A DNA stretch of 16,092 nt. It comes from Casp-actino8 sp965659595. GTDB lineage: Bacteria > Actinomycetota > Acidimicrobiia > Acidimicrobiales > Ilumatobacteraceae. The first letter of the stretch is position 1; every line of letters begins with the position of its first letter. The stretch covers positions 1-16,092 of the forward strand of contig CBFHWN010000046.1 of assembly GCA_965659595.1 (NCBI GenBank). Direction: 5' to 3'. Positions 8,005-15,084 of the stretch are shown here, piece by piece. Position numbers and translations under genes: made by a program. The notes beneath the pieces are model-generated. The model was given only the letters and a program-made list of their open reading frames with translations, was not told the origin of the DNA and made no database searches.

Positions 8005-9033
8005 ATGGACATCGGAGTCGTACTTCAAACCACACCACCGGCGTCGCGAGTGGTCGATCTCGCCAAGCGAGCCGAGACGTTCGGTTTCAGTCACGTCTGG
8101 ACCTTCGACAGCCACATCTTGTGGGAGGAGCCGTTCCCGATCTACACCCAGATCCTGAACGAGACCCGCAACGTGATCGTGGGACCGATGGTCACCAATC
8201 CGGCCACCCGCGACTGGACCGTGACGGCGAGTGCCTTCGCCACCCTCAACGAGATGTTCGGCAACCGCACCGTCATCGGTATCGGTCGCGGTGACTCGGC
8301 AGTGCGCGTCACCAACGGCAAGCCGACCACATTGGCCACGTTGCGCGAGAGCATCCATGTGATTCGCGAACTCGTGAACGGTCGGTCCGTCGACTACAAG
8401 GGATCGTCACTGCGCCTTCCGTGGGCGGGCAAGTCCCGCGCCGAATTGTGGGTGGCCGCCTACGGCCCGAAGGCGCTCGCCCTCACCGGTGAAGTCGGCG
8501 ACGGCTTCATCTTGCAGTTGGCCGACGAGAGCATCATTGAATGGACGATTGCCGCGGTGCGTGCAGCGGCCGAGGCGGCTGGTCGCGACCCGAACAGCGT
8601 CACGATCTGCGTAGCCGCGCCGGCCTACGTGACCGACGGATCTGAGGCTCACCTGGCTCATGCTCGTGAGCAGTGTCGCTGGTTCGGTGGCATGGTTGGC
8701 AATCACGTGGCCGACATCGTCGAGCGTTACGGCGACAACGCGCCGGTTCCGAAGGCCCTCACCGACTACATCAAGGGTCGTCAGGGGTACGACTACAACC
8801 AGCACGGTCAGGCCGGGAACACCCATACCACCTTCGTGCCCGACGAGATCGTCGACCGCTTCTGCATCGTCGGACCGGTGCAGACCCAGATCGACCGACT
8901 CATGAGGTTGCGTGAACTCGGTGTCGATCAGTTCTCGATCTACCTTCAGCACGACGCCAAGGACGAAACTCTGCAGGCGTACGGTGAGAAGGTCATTCCG
9001 GCCATCGCCGAGCAGGTACTGGCGAAGAGCTGA
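8005..9033 (+). CDS. LLM-class F420/flavin-dependent oxidoreductase
   Basis: A 342-residue TIM-barrel protein of the bacterial luciferase-like superfamily, close to the F420-dependent branch that includes methylenetetrahydromethanopterin reductase. Diagnostic pieces are the start MDIGVVLQTTPP, AETFGFSHVWTFDSH (about 23-37), the GIGRGDSAVR loop (about 92-101) and VAAYGPKALALTGEVGDGF (about 150-168). From memory it resembles the subfamily annotated as F420-dependent oxidoreductase, CPS_4043 type, whose function is unassigned; this was not checked. The ATG lies one base after the mmsA stop, and the next gene follows without a gap, so it is firmly inside the operon. No dihydropyrimidine dehydrogenase is present, so reduction or oxidation of the pyrimidine ring is the natural guess (inference). 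A RutA-like monooxygenase would make the dihydropyrimidinase redundant. Confidence 0.85.
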   Translation: MDIGVVLQTTPPASRVVDLAKRAETFGFSHVWTFDSHILWEEPFPIYTQILNETRNVIVGPMVTNPATRDWTVTASAFATLNEMFGNRTVIGIGRGDSAVRVTNGKPTTLATLRESIHVIRELVNGRSVDYKGSSLRLPWAGKSRAELWVAAYGPKALALTGEVGDGFILQLADESIIEWTIAAVRAAAEAAGRDPNSVTICVAAPAYVTDGSEAHLAHAREQCRWFGGMVGNHVADIVERYGDNAPVPKALTDYIKGRQGYDYNQHGQAGNTHTTFVPDEIVDRFCIVGPVQTQIDRLMRLRELGVDQFSIYLQHDAKDETLQAYGEKVIPAIAEQVLAKS

Positions 9034-9900
9034 ATGAAGCGCTTCCGGCGGGTCGCCCTCTTCGTCACGTCACTGTTGTTGGTGGCGGTCGCCTGGGAGG
9101 TCTACAAACTCGTCGGTCCCGAAGCGGGTGGCAAGGTTTTCGGTTGGAGCCTTCTGCCACGGTCGAACGATCGGGCCATGCCACACGTGTGGGAGATGCT
9201 GTCGCGCTACGCCGATCCTGAAGTGCGTGGATCCGATCGTCAGATCTGGCGCGTGGTGTTGGCCGGTGCTTGGTTCTCGTTCCGACTGGCCTTGGTGGGA
9301 TTCGTGGTGGGCACGTTCTTCGGCTTGTGTCTGGCCGTTCTCATGTGCCGTTTCAAGGTGGCCGAGCGGGGCATCCTGCCGTATCTCGTGGTGTCGCAGA
9401 CGGTGCCGCTCATCGCCCTCGCTCCACTCGTCGTGTCGTGGGGCGGCAAGATCGAAGTCTTCGGATGGAGTTGGCCGCGCTGGTTGTCGGCGTCGGTGCT
9501 CGGCGCGTTCCTGGCCTTTTTCCCGGTGGCTGTCGGCGCGCTGAAGGGCTTGCAGTCGCCGCCGGCGGCCTCGATCGAACTCATGCAGAGTTACGCAGCA
9601 TCGTGGACGCAGACGCTCTTCAAGTTGCGGTTCCCGGCATCGGTTCCCTTCGTCGTGCCGGCCCTCAAGTTGGCTGCTTCGTCGTCGGTTATCGGTGTGG
9701 TGGTGGCCGAGATCTCCACCGGCCTGAAAGGTGGGATTGGCCGTCTCATCATCGAGTACGCCCGAGCGGCCACGAGCGATCCGGCCAAGGTGTTCACCGC
9801 CGTGTTCGGTGCGGCCTTGCTCGGTCTGGCCATGGCTGGATTCGTGGCCCTGGCCGACATGTTCATGATGCGCAATCGCCCGAAGGAGGCCACCACATGA
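9034..9900 (+). CDS. ABC transporter permease 1 (nitrate/taurine/NMT1-type)
   Basis: A 288-residue inner-membrane permease of the BPD_transp_1 family. A first membrane helix spans about residues 8-27, then a periplasmic loop, and about five further helices from residue 70 on. The EAA loop that contacts the ATPase is at about 181-200 (IELMQSYAASWTQTLFKLRFP), the form seen in SsuC/TauC/ThiX-like permeases. The ATG abuts the stop of the LLM gene. The stop overlaps the ATPase start by 4 bases. It pairs with permease 2 to make a heterodimeric channel. Confidence 0.9.
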   Translation: MKRFRRVALFVTSLLLVAVAWEVYKLVGPEAGGKVFGWSLLPRSNDRAMPHVWEMLSRYADPEVRGSDRQIWRVVLAGAWFSFRLALVGFVVGTFFGLCLAVLMCRFKVAERGILPYLVVSQTVPLIALAPLVVSWGGKIEVFGWSWPRWLSASVLGAFLAFFPVAVGALKGLQSPPAASIELMQSYAASWTQTLFKLRFPASVPFVVPALKLAASSSVIGVVVAEISTGLKGGIGRLIIEYARAATSDPAKVFTAVFGAALLGLAMAGFVALADMFMMRNRPKEATT

Positions 9901-10697
9901 GTGCCGTCGACATCAAGAGTCTCGGCAAGGTCTTCAACCAGGGGGCGACCAACCAGGTCGACGCACTCGTCGATATCGATCTGTCGATCGCGTCAGGTGA
10001 GTTCGTGTCGCTCATCGGACCCTCGGGCTGTGGCAAGTCCACCTTGCTGCGACTCATCGCGAATCTTCTCGAACCCACGTCGGGTTCCATCTCGGTCAAC
10101 GACAAGATGCCGAAGCAGGCCCGCCTCGATCAGGACTACGGCATGGCGTTCCAGCAGTCCGGCCTCTTCGAGTGGCGAACCGTGGCCAAGAACATCGAGT
10201 TGCCGCTCGAGTTGAAAGGCTGGGACAAAGCCAAGCGCCGCGAGCGGGCCATGGAGATGCTCGAGTTGGTGAAGTTGCCCGACTTCGCCGATCACTTCCC
10301 GTGGCAGTTGTCGGGCGGCATGCAGCAGCGTGTCGCTATCGCCAGAGCCCTCGCCGTGCACCCGCCGCTGCTGTTGATGGACGAGCCCTTCGGCGCTCTC
10401 GACGAGATGACTCGTGAGCACATGCAGAGCGAACTGCTCAGCATCTGCCGCCGCACCAGTACCACCGTGGTGTTCGTGACGCACTCGATTCCCGAGGCCG
10501 TCTACCTGTCGAATCGGGTCGTGGTCATGTCGCCGCGTCCGGGCCGAATCACCAAGATCGTCGACGTGAACATCGAGGGCGAACGCACCGACGCGACTCG
10601 CGACAACGCCGCCTTCTTCGCCGGCATCACGGCCGTGCGCGAAGCGTTGCGTGGAGTCGAGATGAGCGATCACGTCCGAGGTATCGAAGACCGATGA
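9897..10697 (+). CDS. ABC transporter ATP-binding protein
   Basis: A 266-residue ATPase of the nitrate/sulfonate/taurine class. Walker A is GPSGCGKST (41-49), the Q-loop Gln is Q86, the signature is LSGGM (138-142), Walker B is LLLMDEP (D162, E163) and the switch histidine is H196 in FVTHS. FGALDEMTRE after Walker B is typical of TauB/SsuB-like subunits. The start ATG at 9897 overlaps the permease stop in an ATGA and has a Shine-Dalgarno sequence AAGGAGG; the stop overlaps permease 2 in another ATGA. An in-frame start further upstream (9270) lies inside permease 1 and is rejected. Confidence 0.95.
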   Translation: MSAVDIKSLGKVFNQGATNQVDALVDIDLSIASGEFVSLIGPSGCGKSTLLRLIANLLEPTSGSISVNDKMPKQARLDQDYGMAFQQSGLFEWRTVAKNIELPLELKGWDKAKRRERAMEMLELVKLPDFADHFPWQLSGGMQQRVAIARALAVHPPLLLMDEPFGALDEMTREHMQSELLSICRRTSTTVVFVTHSIPEAVYLSNRVVVMSPRPGRITKIVDVNIEGERTDATRDNAAFFAGITAVREALRGVEMSDHVRGIEDR

Positions 10698-11491
10698 CCC
10701 GTTTCGTCGCGTTCCTGCGGGGTTTTCTCCCGCCGTTGGTCTTCGGCGTGGGGTTCCTCGCCGTGTGGGAACTCGTCGTCAAAGGTTTCGACCTGAAGCC
10801 CTACTTCTTGGCCCCGCCGTCGAAGATCTGGGAGATGTTCACCACCAACTTCGATCTCATCTGGGGTGCCACCAAGGTGTCGGGCACCAATGCTCTGGTC
10901 GGGTTGCTCGTGGGTGCCGCCTTCGGTGTGGTGATGAGCCTCCTGCTCAGCCGTTACAAGGTGCTCGGTGAGATCGTCACTCCGCTCGCCATCGCATTGA
11001 ACGCCATTCCGATCTTCGTGTTGGTGGCGGTACTCAACAACATGTTCGCCATTACGAGCGAGGTGCCGCGTCGCATCATGGTCATGCTCGTCGTCTACTT
11101 CATCGTCCTCGTGAACGTGGCTCGTGGTCTCACCCAGGTGAGCCCCACCCACGTCGAACTCATGCGGTCCTACGCGGCTAGTGAGTTCTCGATCCTGCGC
11201 AAGGTTCGGGTACCGAACGCCGTGCCGTATCTGTTCACGGCGCTCAAGATCGCCGCTCCGGCCTCGGTCATCACCGCGTTCGTGAGCGAATACTTCGGTG
11301 GTTCGCAGAACGGCCTCGGCAGCCGCATTGCGAGCAACATCGCCAATTCGAAGAACGCCGTGGCATGGGCCTACGTGCTCGGAGCATGTCTGCTCGGCCT
11401 GACGTTCTACTTGATCTCCAGTTTGCTGGAGGGGGTCGCCACGCCGGGTGGCGGCGCCAGACGTGGGAAGCGACGGACACGTCCGTTGTGA
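10694..11491 (+). CDS. ABC transporter permease 2 (nitrate/taurine/NMT1-type)
   Basis: A 265-residue membrane protein with about six predicted helices, an N-terminal one at about residues 10-30. The EAA loop HVELMRSYAASEFSILRKVR is at about 153-172, parallel to that of permease 1, showing common ancestry. The C-terminus is basic (GGGARRGKRRTRP), consistent with a cytoplasmic tail. It begins in a 4-base overlap with the ATPase gene. It is followed by a 46-base gap before the binding protein, the largest gap in the operon. Confidence 0.9.
   Translation: MTRFVAFLRGFLPPLVFGVGFLAVWELVVKGFDLKPYFLAPPSKIWEMFTTNFDLIWGATKVSGTNALVGLLVGAAFGVVMSLLLSRYKVLGEIVTPLAIALNAIPIFVLVAVLNNMFAITSEVPRRIMVMLVVYFIVLVNVARGLTQVSPTHVELMRSYAASEFSILRKVRVPNAVPYLFTALKIAAPASVITAFVSEYFGGSQNGLGSRIASNIANSKNAVAWAYVLGACLLGLTFYLISSLLEGVATPGGGARRGKRRTRPL
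11473..11486. repeat. Short inverted repeat at the 3' end of permease 2
   Basis: ACGGAC-AC-GTCCGT is a perfect 6-bp inverted repeat ending just before the permease 2 stop. A small GGGC/GCCC inverted pair follows in the gap (11507-11518). Either could be an mRNA hairpin limiting decay or marking processing before the binding-protein gene, but both are short enough to be chance. Confidence 0.25.
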
Positions 11492-11537
11492 CACACTCGC
11501 GAGAACGGGCAACCGCCCAGGGGAGGAAGACAACAGA

Positions 11538-12707
11538 ATGAGAAAGCTCAAGGGATGGAAGGCAGCAGCCGGCGTGGTCGCCGCCCTGTCGCTCGCCGTG
11601 GCCGCTTGTGGCGGAGACGATGGCGATTCGAGCGGCGGAGACTCCGGTGGCGGAGAGTCGGCTGGTGAGTGCGAGTCGCTCACTCCGGTGAAGCTGCAGC
11701 TGCAGTGGTTCGCCCAGGCTCAGTTCGCCGGTTACTACGCGGCGGTCGATCAAGGCTTCTACGCCGACCAGTGTCTCGATGTGAGCATCGTCGAGGGTGG
11801 TGTCGACATCGTTCCGCAGCAGCAGTTGGCTGACGGTGCGGTCGACTTCGCCTTGTCGTGGGTGCCGAAGGCTCTCGCCAGCCGTGAAGCCGGTGCGAAC
11901 ATCGTGAACATCGCTCAGGTGTTTCAGCGTTCCGGAACTCTGCAGGTGTCGTTCAAGAACAGTGGTATCACGTCGCCGGCCGACTTCGCCGGCAAGAAGA
12001 TCGGTAACTGGGGCTTCGGTAACGAGTTCGAGATCTTCGCCGCTCTCACCAAGGCCGGTCTCGATCCGGCGGCCGACGTCGAGTTGGTGCAGCAGCAGTT
12101 CGACATGGCGGCTCTGCTTGCCGGTGACATCGATGCCGCCGAGGCCATGACGTACAACGAGTACGCGATGGTCCTCGAAGCGGTCAACCCCGATACCGGT
12201 GAGCTTTACACCGCCGACGACCTCAACGTCGTGTCGTACGAAGACGAGGGCGTGGGCATGTTGCAGGACGCCATCTGGGCGGACGGCGACCGTTTGTCGG
12301 ATGCCGCCTACCGTGACACCGCAGTGAAGTTCGTGGCTGCGTCGCTCCAGGGTTGGGCGTACTGCCGGGACAACGTGCAGGGCTGTGCCGACATCGTCGT
12401 GTCGAAGGGCTCGATGCTCGGTGCCTCCCACCAGTTGTGGCAGATGAACGAAGTCAACAAGCTCATCTGGCCCTCTGCTGGTGGTGCTGGTGTCATCGAC
12501 AATGCGGCCTGGGATCGCACGGCACAGTTGTCGCAGGAGACGAAGAACCTCGAAGGTTCGACCGTGCTCACCGCGGCTCCTGATGCTGAGTCCTACAACA
12601 ACGACATCGTGAACGAGGCTCTCGCAATCCTCGACGGTCTCGGTGTCGACACCAAGGGTTCGGGCTACAGCCCGATCACCGTCGAACTTCAGGAGGGTGG
12701 CGCCTGA
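11538..12707 (+). CDS. NMT1/THI5-like substrate-binding lipoprotein of the ABC importer
   Basis: A 389-residue solute-binding lipoprotein. The signal peptide begins MRKLKGWK, has a hydrophobic core AAAGVVAALSLAVAA and ends in a lipobox at C24 (VAAC). A Gly/Ser/Asp linker follows (about 25-46), then the binding domain. LQWFAQAQFAGYYAAVDQGF, GGVDIVPQQQLADG and SWVPKALASREAG are hallmark stretches of the NMT1/THI5-like family, whose members bind pyrimidines (thiamine precursors), flavins and related aromatics. ATG 11538 has GGGGAGGAAG upstream; the earlier in-frame ATG at 11448 lies inside permease 2. Context suggests a pyrimidine or dihydropyrimidine/hydantoin ligand (inference). Last gene of the operon, followed by a strong hairpin. 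Confidence 0.9.
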   Translation: MRKLKGWKAAAGVVAALSLAVAACGGDDGDSSGGDSGGGESAGECESLTPVKLQLQWFAQAQFAGYYAAVDQGFYADQCLDVSIVEGGVDIVPQQQLADGAVDFALSWVPKALASREAGANIVNIAQVFQRSGTLQVSFKNSGITSPADFAGKKIGNWGFGNEFEIFAALTKAGLDPAADVELVQQQFDMAALLAGDIDAAEAMTYNEYAMVLEAVNPDTGELYTADDLNVVSYEDEGVGMLQDAIWADGDRLSDAAYRDTAVKFVAASLQGWAYCRDNVQGCADIVVSKGSMLGASHQLWQMNEVNKLIWPSAGGAGVIDNAAWDRTAQLSQETKNLEGSTVLTAAPDAESYNNDIVNEALAILDGLGVDTKGSGYSPITVELQEGGA

Positions 12708-12737
12708 TCGATCAGGCTTCTCCTTCGGAGGACGCAG

Positions 12738-12761
12738 GCGGGCGGGCTTCGGCCCGCCCGC
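12738..12761 (+). terminator. GC-rich hairpin terminator after the operon
   Basis: GCGGGCGGGC (12738-12747) and GCCCGCCCGC (12752-12761) form a perfect 10-bp stem closed by a TTCG tetraloop, 30 bases after the operon stop. The 3' side continues TTCGCGTCT with no real T-run, as is common for actinobacterial intrinsic terminators. It lies 29 bases before the next gene in the same direction, so it may be a partial terminator. Confidence 0.7.
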
Positions 12762-12790
12762 TTCGCGTCTCGCCAGCGCAGACCGCGCCG

Positions 12791-13630
12791 GTGATGTTCG
12801 TACTTCTCTGGAGCACGGGTTTCATCGTCGCCCGGTACGGCACGCGCGACGCCGGGCCGCTCACGTTCCTCTTCTTGCGTCTGGTGATCGCCGCCGGCGT
12901 TCTGTGGGTGTGGGCGCAGGCGACCAATGCACCTCGGCTCAGTCGACAACACGTCGTGTGGGCCGCAGTGGCCGGGCTCTTCCTGCACGGCGTGTACCTC
13001 GGCGGTGTGTTCATCGCGTCGAGTTGGAACCTTCCGGCCGGTCTCTCGGCCCTGATCGCCGGTCTGCATCCGGTGATCACGTCGGTGGCCGCGCTCGCCC
13101 TCTTGGGTGAGCGGCTGTCACGTCGCCAATGGATCGGCGTCGGTCTCGGGGTCGGGGGAGTAGCGGCCGTGGTCGTCGATCGTCTCGACGCCGGCGTGAG
13201 CGGGGTCACGGCCGGTGCCCTGATCGCTATGGCGGTGTCGGTTCTCGGCATGTCGGCCGGAACACTCGTACAACGAGCCAAGGGTGGCGCGATGCCGCTG
13301 TTGCGAGGTACGGCAGTGCAGTACGCAGCGGCTGCCGTGGCTCTCGGTGTTGGATCGATCGCCTACGAAGGATTCGAGGTCGAGTCGACGACTCGTTTCT
13401 GGTTGTCGCTCACGTGGGCAGTCGTGGTTCTGTCGATCGCTGCCGTGCTCATCATGCTGTGGCTCCTGCAGAGGCAGGAAGCCGTTCGTGTGAGCAGCTT
13501 GTTCTTTCTCACCCCTGCCCTCAGCACACTCGAGAGCGCGATTCTGTTCGGTGAGCGACTCGGTGCGCTCGCTGTCGTCGGACTCGCCGTCGCCCTCTCG
13601 GGCGTCTATCTCACGACCCGGTCAGGTTGA
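12791..13630 (+). CDS. EamA-family (DMT superfamily) transporter
   Basis: A 279-residue membrane protein with about ten predicted helices in two EamA repeats. The first repeat opens FVLLWSTGFIVARYGTRDAG and includes FLFLRLVIAAGVLWVWA; it ends with an ALALLGERLS element (about 97-106), which recurs at the end of the second repeat as ESAILFGERLG (about 253-263). Such proteins export amino acids or other metabolites; the substrate here is unknown. The start is uncertain: GTG 12791 or ATG 12794. No other ATG, GTG or TTG lies in frame back to the end of the preceding gene, and no Shine-Dalgarno or -10 box is seen. Expression may depend on readthrough past the hairpin. The stop codon directly abuts that of the convergent aminotransferase. 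Confidence 0.85.
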   Translation: MMFVLLWSTGFIVARYGTRDAGPLTFLFLRLVIAAGVLWVWAQATNAPRLSRQHVVWAAVAGLFLHGVYLGGVFIASSWNLPAGLSALIAGLHPVITSVAALALLGERLSRRQWIGVGLGVGGVAAVVVDRLDAGVSGVTAGALIAMAVSVLGMSAGTLVQRAKGGAMPLLRGTAVQYAAAAVALGVGSIAYEGFEVESTTRFWLSLTWAVVVLSIAAVLIMLWLLQRQEAVRVSSLFFLTPALSTLESAILFGERLGALAVVGLAVALSGVYLTTRSG

Positions 13631-14983
13631 TCAGCCGGTGTAATGCTTGTCGGCGAGGTCGAGAACCTCGTCGATGATGGCGATGCCCTGACGCATCTCT
13701 TCGTCGCTCGTGGTGCACGGCGGCACCACATGCATGCGATTGAAATGGGTGAACGGCCAGAGACCGCGAGCCTTGCACGCACCGACCAACTCGACCATCG
13801 GCGCATTGGCCTCGCCAGCCGCGTTGAACGGCACCAATGGCTCACGAGTGTTGCGATCCTTCACGAGTTCGATGGCCCAGAACACGCCGAGGCCACGTAC
13901 GTCGCCGACGCTCGGGTGCTTTTCTTTCAACTTCGCGAGTTCGGGTCCGATCACGTCACGGCCGAGGTGACGGGCGTGGTCGATGATCCCTTCCTCTTCG
14001 AAGATGTTGATACTCGCCACGGCCGACGCGCAGGCGAGCGGATGACCGCTGTAGGTGAGGCCACCGGGGAACTGGCGTTCCTTGAACGTGTCGGCGATGC
14101 GGCGGCTGATGACTACACCGCCGAGCGGCAGGTAGCCGGAGTTGACGCCCTTGGCGAAGCAGATGAGGTCGGGGGCCACGTCCCAGGCATCGACGGCGAA
14201 CCACTCGCCACAGCGTCCGAACCCCGACATGACTTCGTCGGCGATGAACACGATGCCGAACTCGTCGCAGATGGCGCGCACGCCGTCGAGATAACCCGGC
14301 GGAGGAACGAGGATACCGTTGGTGCCGACCACGCTCTCGATGAGGATGGCGGCGATCGTCTGCGCACCTTCCACCATGATCACGTCGCGCAGATGCTGCA
14401 GTGCGCGCTGTGACTCCTCGATCTCGTCACTCGCATGGAACGCCGACCGGTAGGGGTACGGTCCCCAGAACTTCACGACACCGGGTAGGCCGGGTTCGCT
14501 CGGCCAGCGTCGCGGATCACCGGTGAGCTGGATCGCGCCACCGGTCGCACCGTGATAACTGCGATAGGTGGTGAGGATTTTGTGGCGGCCGGTGTGCAAG
14601 CGGGCCATGCGGATGGCGTTCTCGGTTGCCTCGGCGCCGCCGTTGGTGAAGAACACCATGTCGAGATCACCGGGTGCGCGCTCGGTGATGAGTCGAGCCG
14701 CTTCACTGCGTGCGTCGTTGGCGTGAATGGGGGCGATGGTGCACAGGCGTGCCGCCTGCTCTTGAATGGCGGCGATCAACTTCGGATGCTGGTGTCCGAT
14801 GTTCACGTTGACGAGCTGACTCGAGAAGTCGAGATAGCGATTTCCCTGGTCGTCCCAGATCCAACTGCCCTCGGCCCCGGCCACCACGATCGGGTTGATC
14901 ATTCCTTGGGCCGACCACGAGTGGAACACGTGGGCGCGATCGTTCACGAACGCTTCGGACGGGCGAGTTTCGAGGCTGGTCAT
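13631..14983 (-). CDS. Class III (omega) aminotransferase, PLP-dependent
   Basis: A 450-residue fold-type I aminotransferase. It has the PLP-phosphate loop TNGGAEATENAI (about 113-124), YRSYHGATGG (about 140-149), D249 in FIADEVMSGFGR which binds the pyridine nitrogen, the catalytic lysine K278 in CFAKGVNSGYLPLG, and GGLTYSGHPLACASA. Length is normal. Class III members of this kind move amino groups from beta-alanine, taurine, GABA or diamines to pyruvate or 2-oxoglutarate. Because the operon next door needs a beta-alanine or beta-aminoisobutyrate transaminase between the ureidopropionase and MmsA, this is a good candidate, but the gene is separate and on the other strand (inference). The ATG at 14983 lies 6 bases after a TATTCT -10 box, indicating a leaderless mRNA. 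A precise substrate cannot be assigned. Confidence 0.9.
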   Translation of the reverse strand: MTSLETRPSEAFVNDRAHVFHSWSAQGMINPIVVAGAEGSWIWDDQGNRYLDFSSQLVNVNIGHQHPKLIAAIQEQAARLCTIAPIHANDARSEAARLITERAPGDLDMVFFTNGGAEATENAIRMARLHTGRHKILTTYRSYHGATGGAIQLTGDPRRWPSEPGLPGVVKFWGPYPYRSAFHASDEIEESQRALQHLRDVIMVEGAQTIAAILIESVVGTNGILVPPPGYLDGVRAICDEFGIVFIADEVMSGFGRCGEWFAVDAWDVAPDLICFAKGVNSGYLPLGGVVISRRIADTFKERQFPGGLTYSGHPLACASAVASINIFEEEGIIDHARHLGRDVIGPELAKLKEKHPSVGDVRGLGVFWAIELVKDRNTREPLVPFNAAGEANAPMVELVGACKARGLWPFTHFNRMHVVPPCTTSDEEMRQGIAIIDEVLDLADKHYTG

Positions 14984-14995
14984 GGACTCAGAATA
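14984..14995 (-). promoter_or_regulatory. Leaderless -10 box for the aminotransferase
   Basis: On the minus strand TATTCT (14995-14990) matches TANNNT and is followed by 6 bases (GAGTCC) before the ATG. The spacing equals that at 2165-2176. No convincing -35 is visible. Confidence 0.5.
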
Positions 14996-15071
14996 TTCGT
15001 TACACCGACGGGTGAACAGACCCCACTTCGTAACAGGACAAAGCGTTGTCGGGCGCCGGGTTGCCGGTTGC

Positions 15072-15084
15072 TACGGTCGATCGC
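15072..15084 (+). promoter_or_regulatory. Leaderless -10 box for the dienelactone hydrolase-family gene
   Basis: TACGGT at 15072-15077 fits TANNNT and is followed by 7 bases before the ATG at 15085, with no Shine-Dalgarno sequence. This also decides the start: an in-frame GTG at 15046 would lie upstream of the promoter. Confidence 0.5.

Noticed and set aside
10670..11683. Minus-strand open frame of 337 codons with a Pro/Ser-rich start
   Set aside because: Antisense to permease 2; the low-complexity start is the complement of the Gly/Ser linker region of the lipoprotein.
11271..12431. Minus-strand open frame of 386 codons
   Set aside because: Antisense to permease 2 and the binding lipoprotein; no recognisable domains.
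13643..14413. Plus-strand open frame of 256 codons
   Set aside because: Antisense to the class III aminotransferase, whose motifs are complete.
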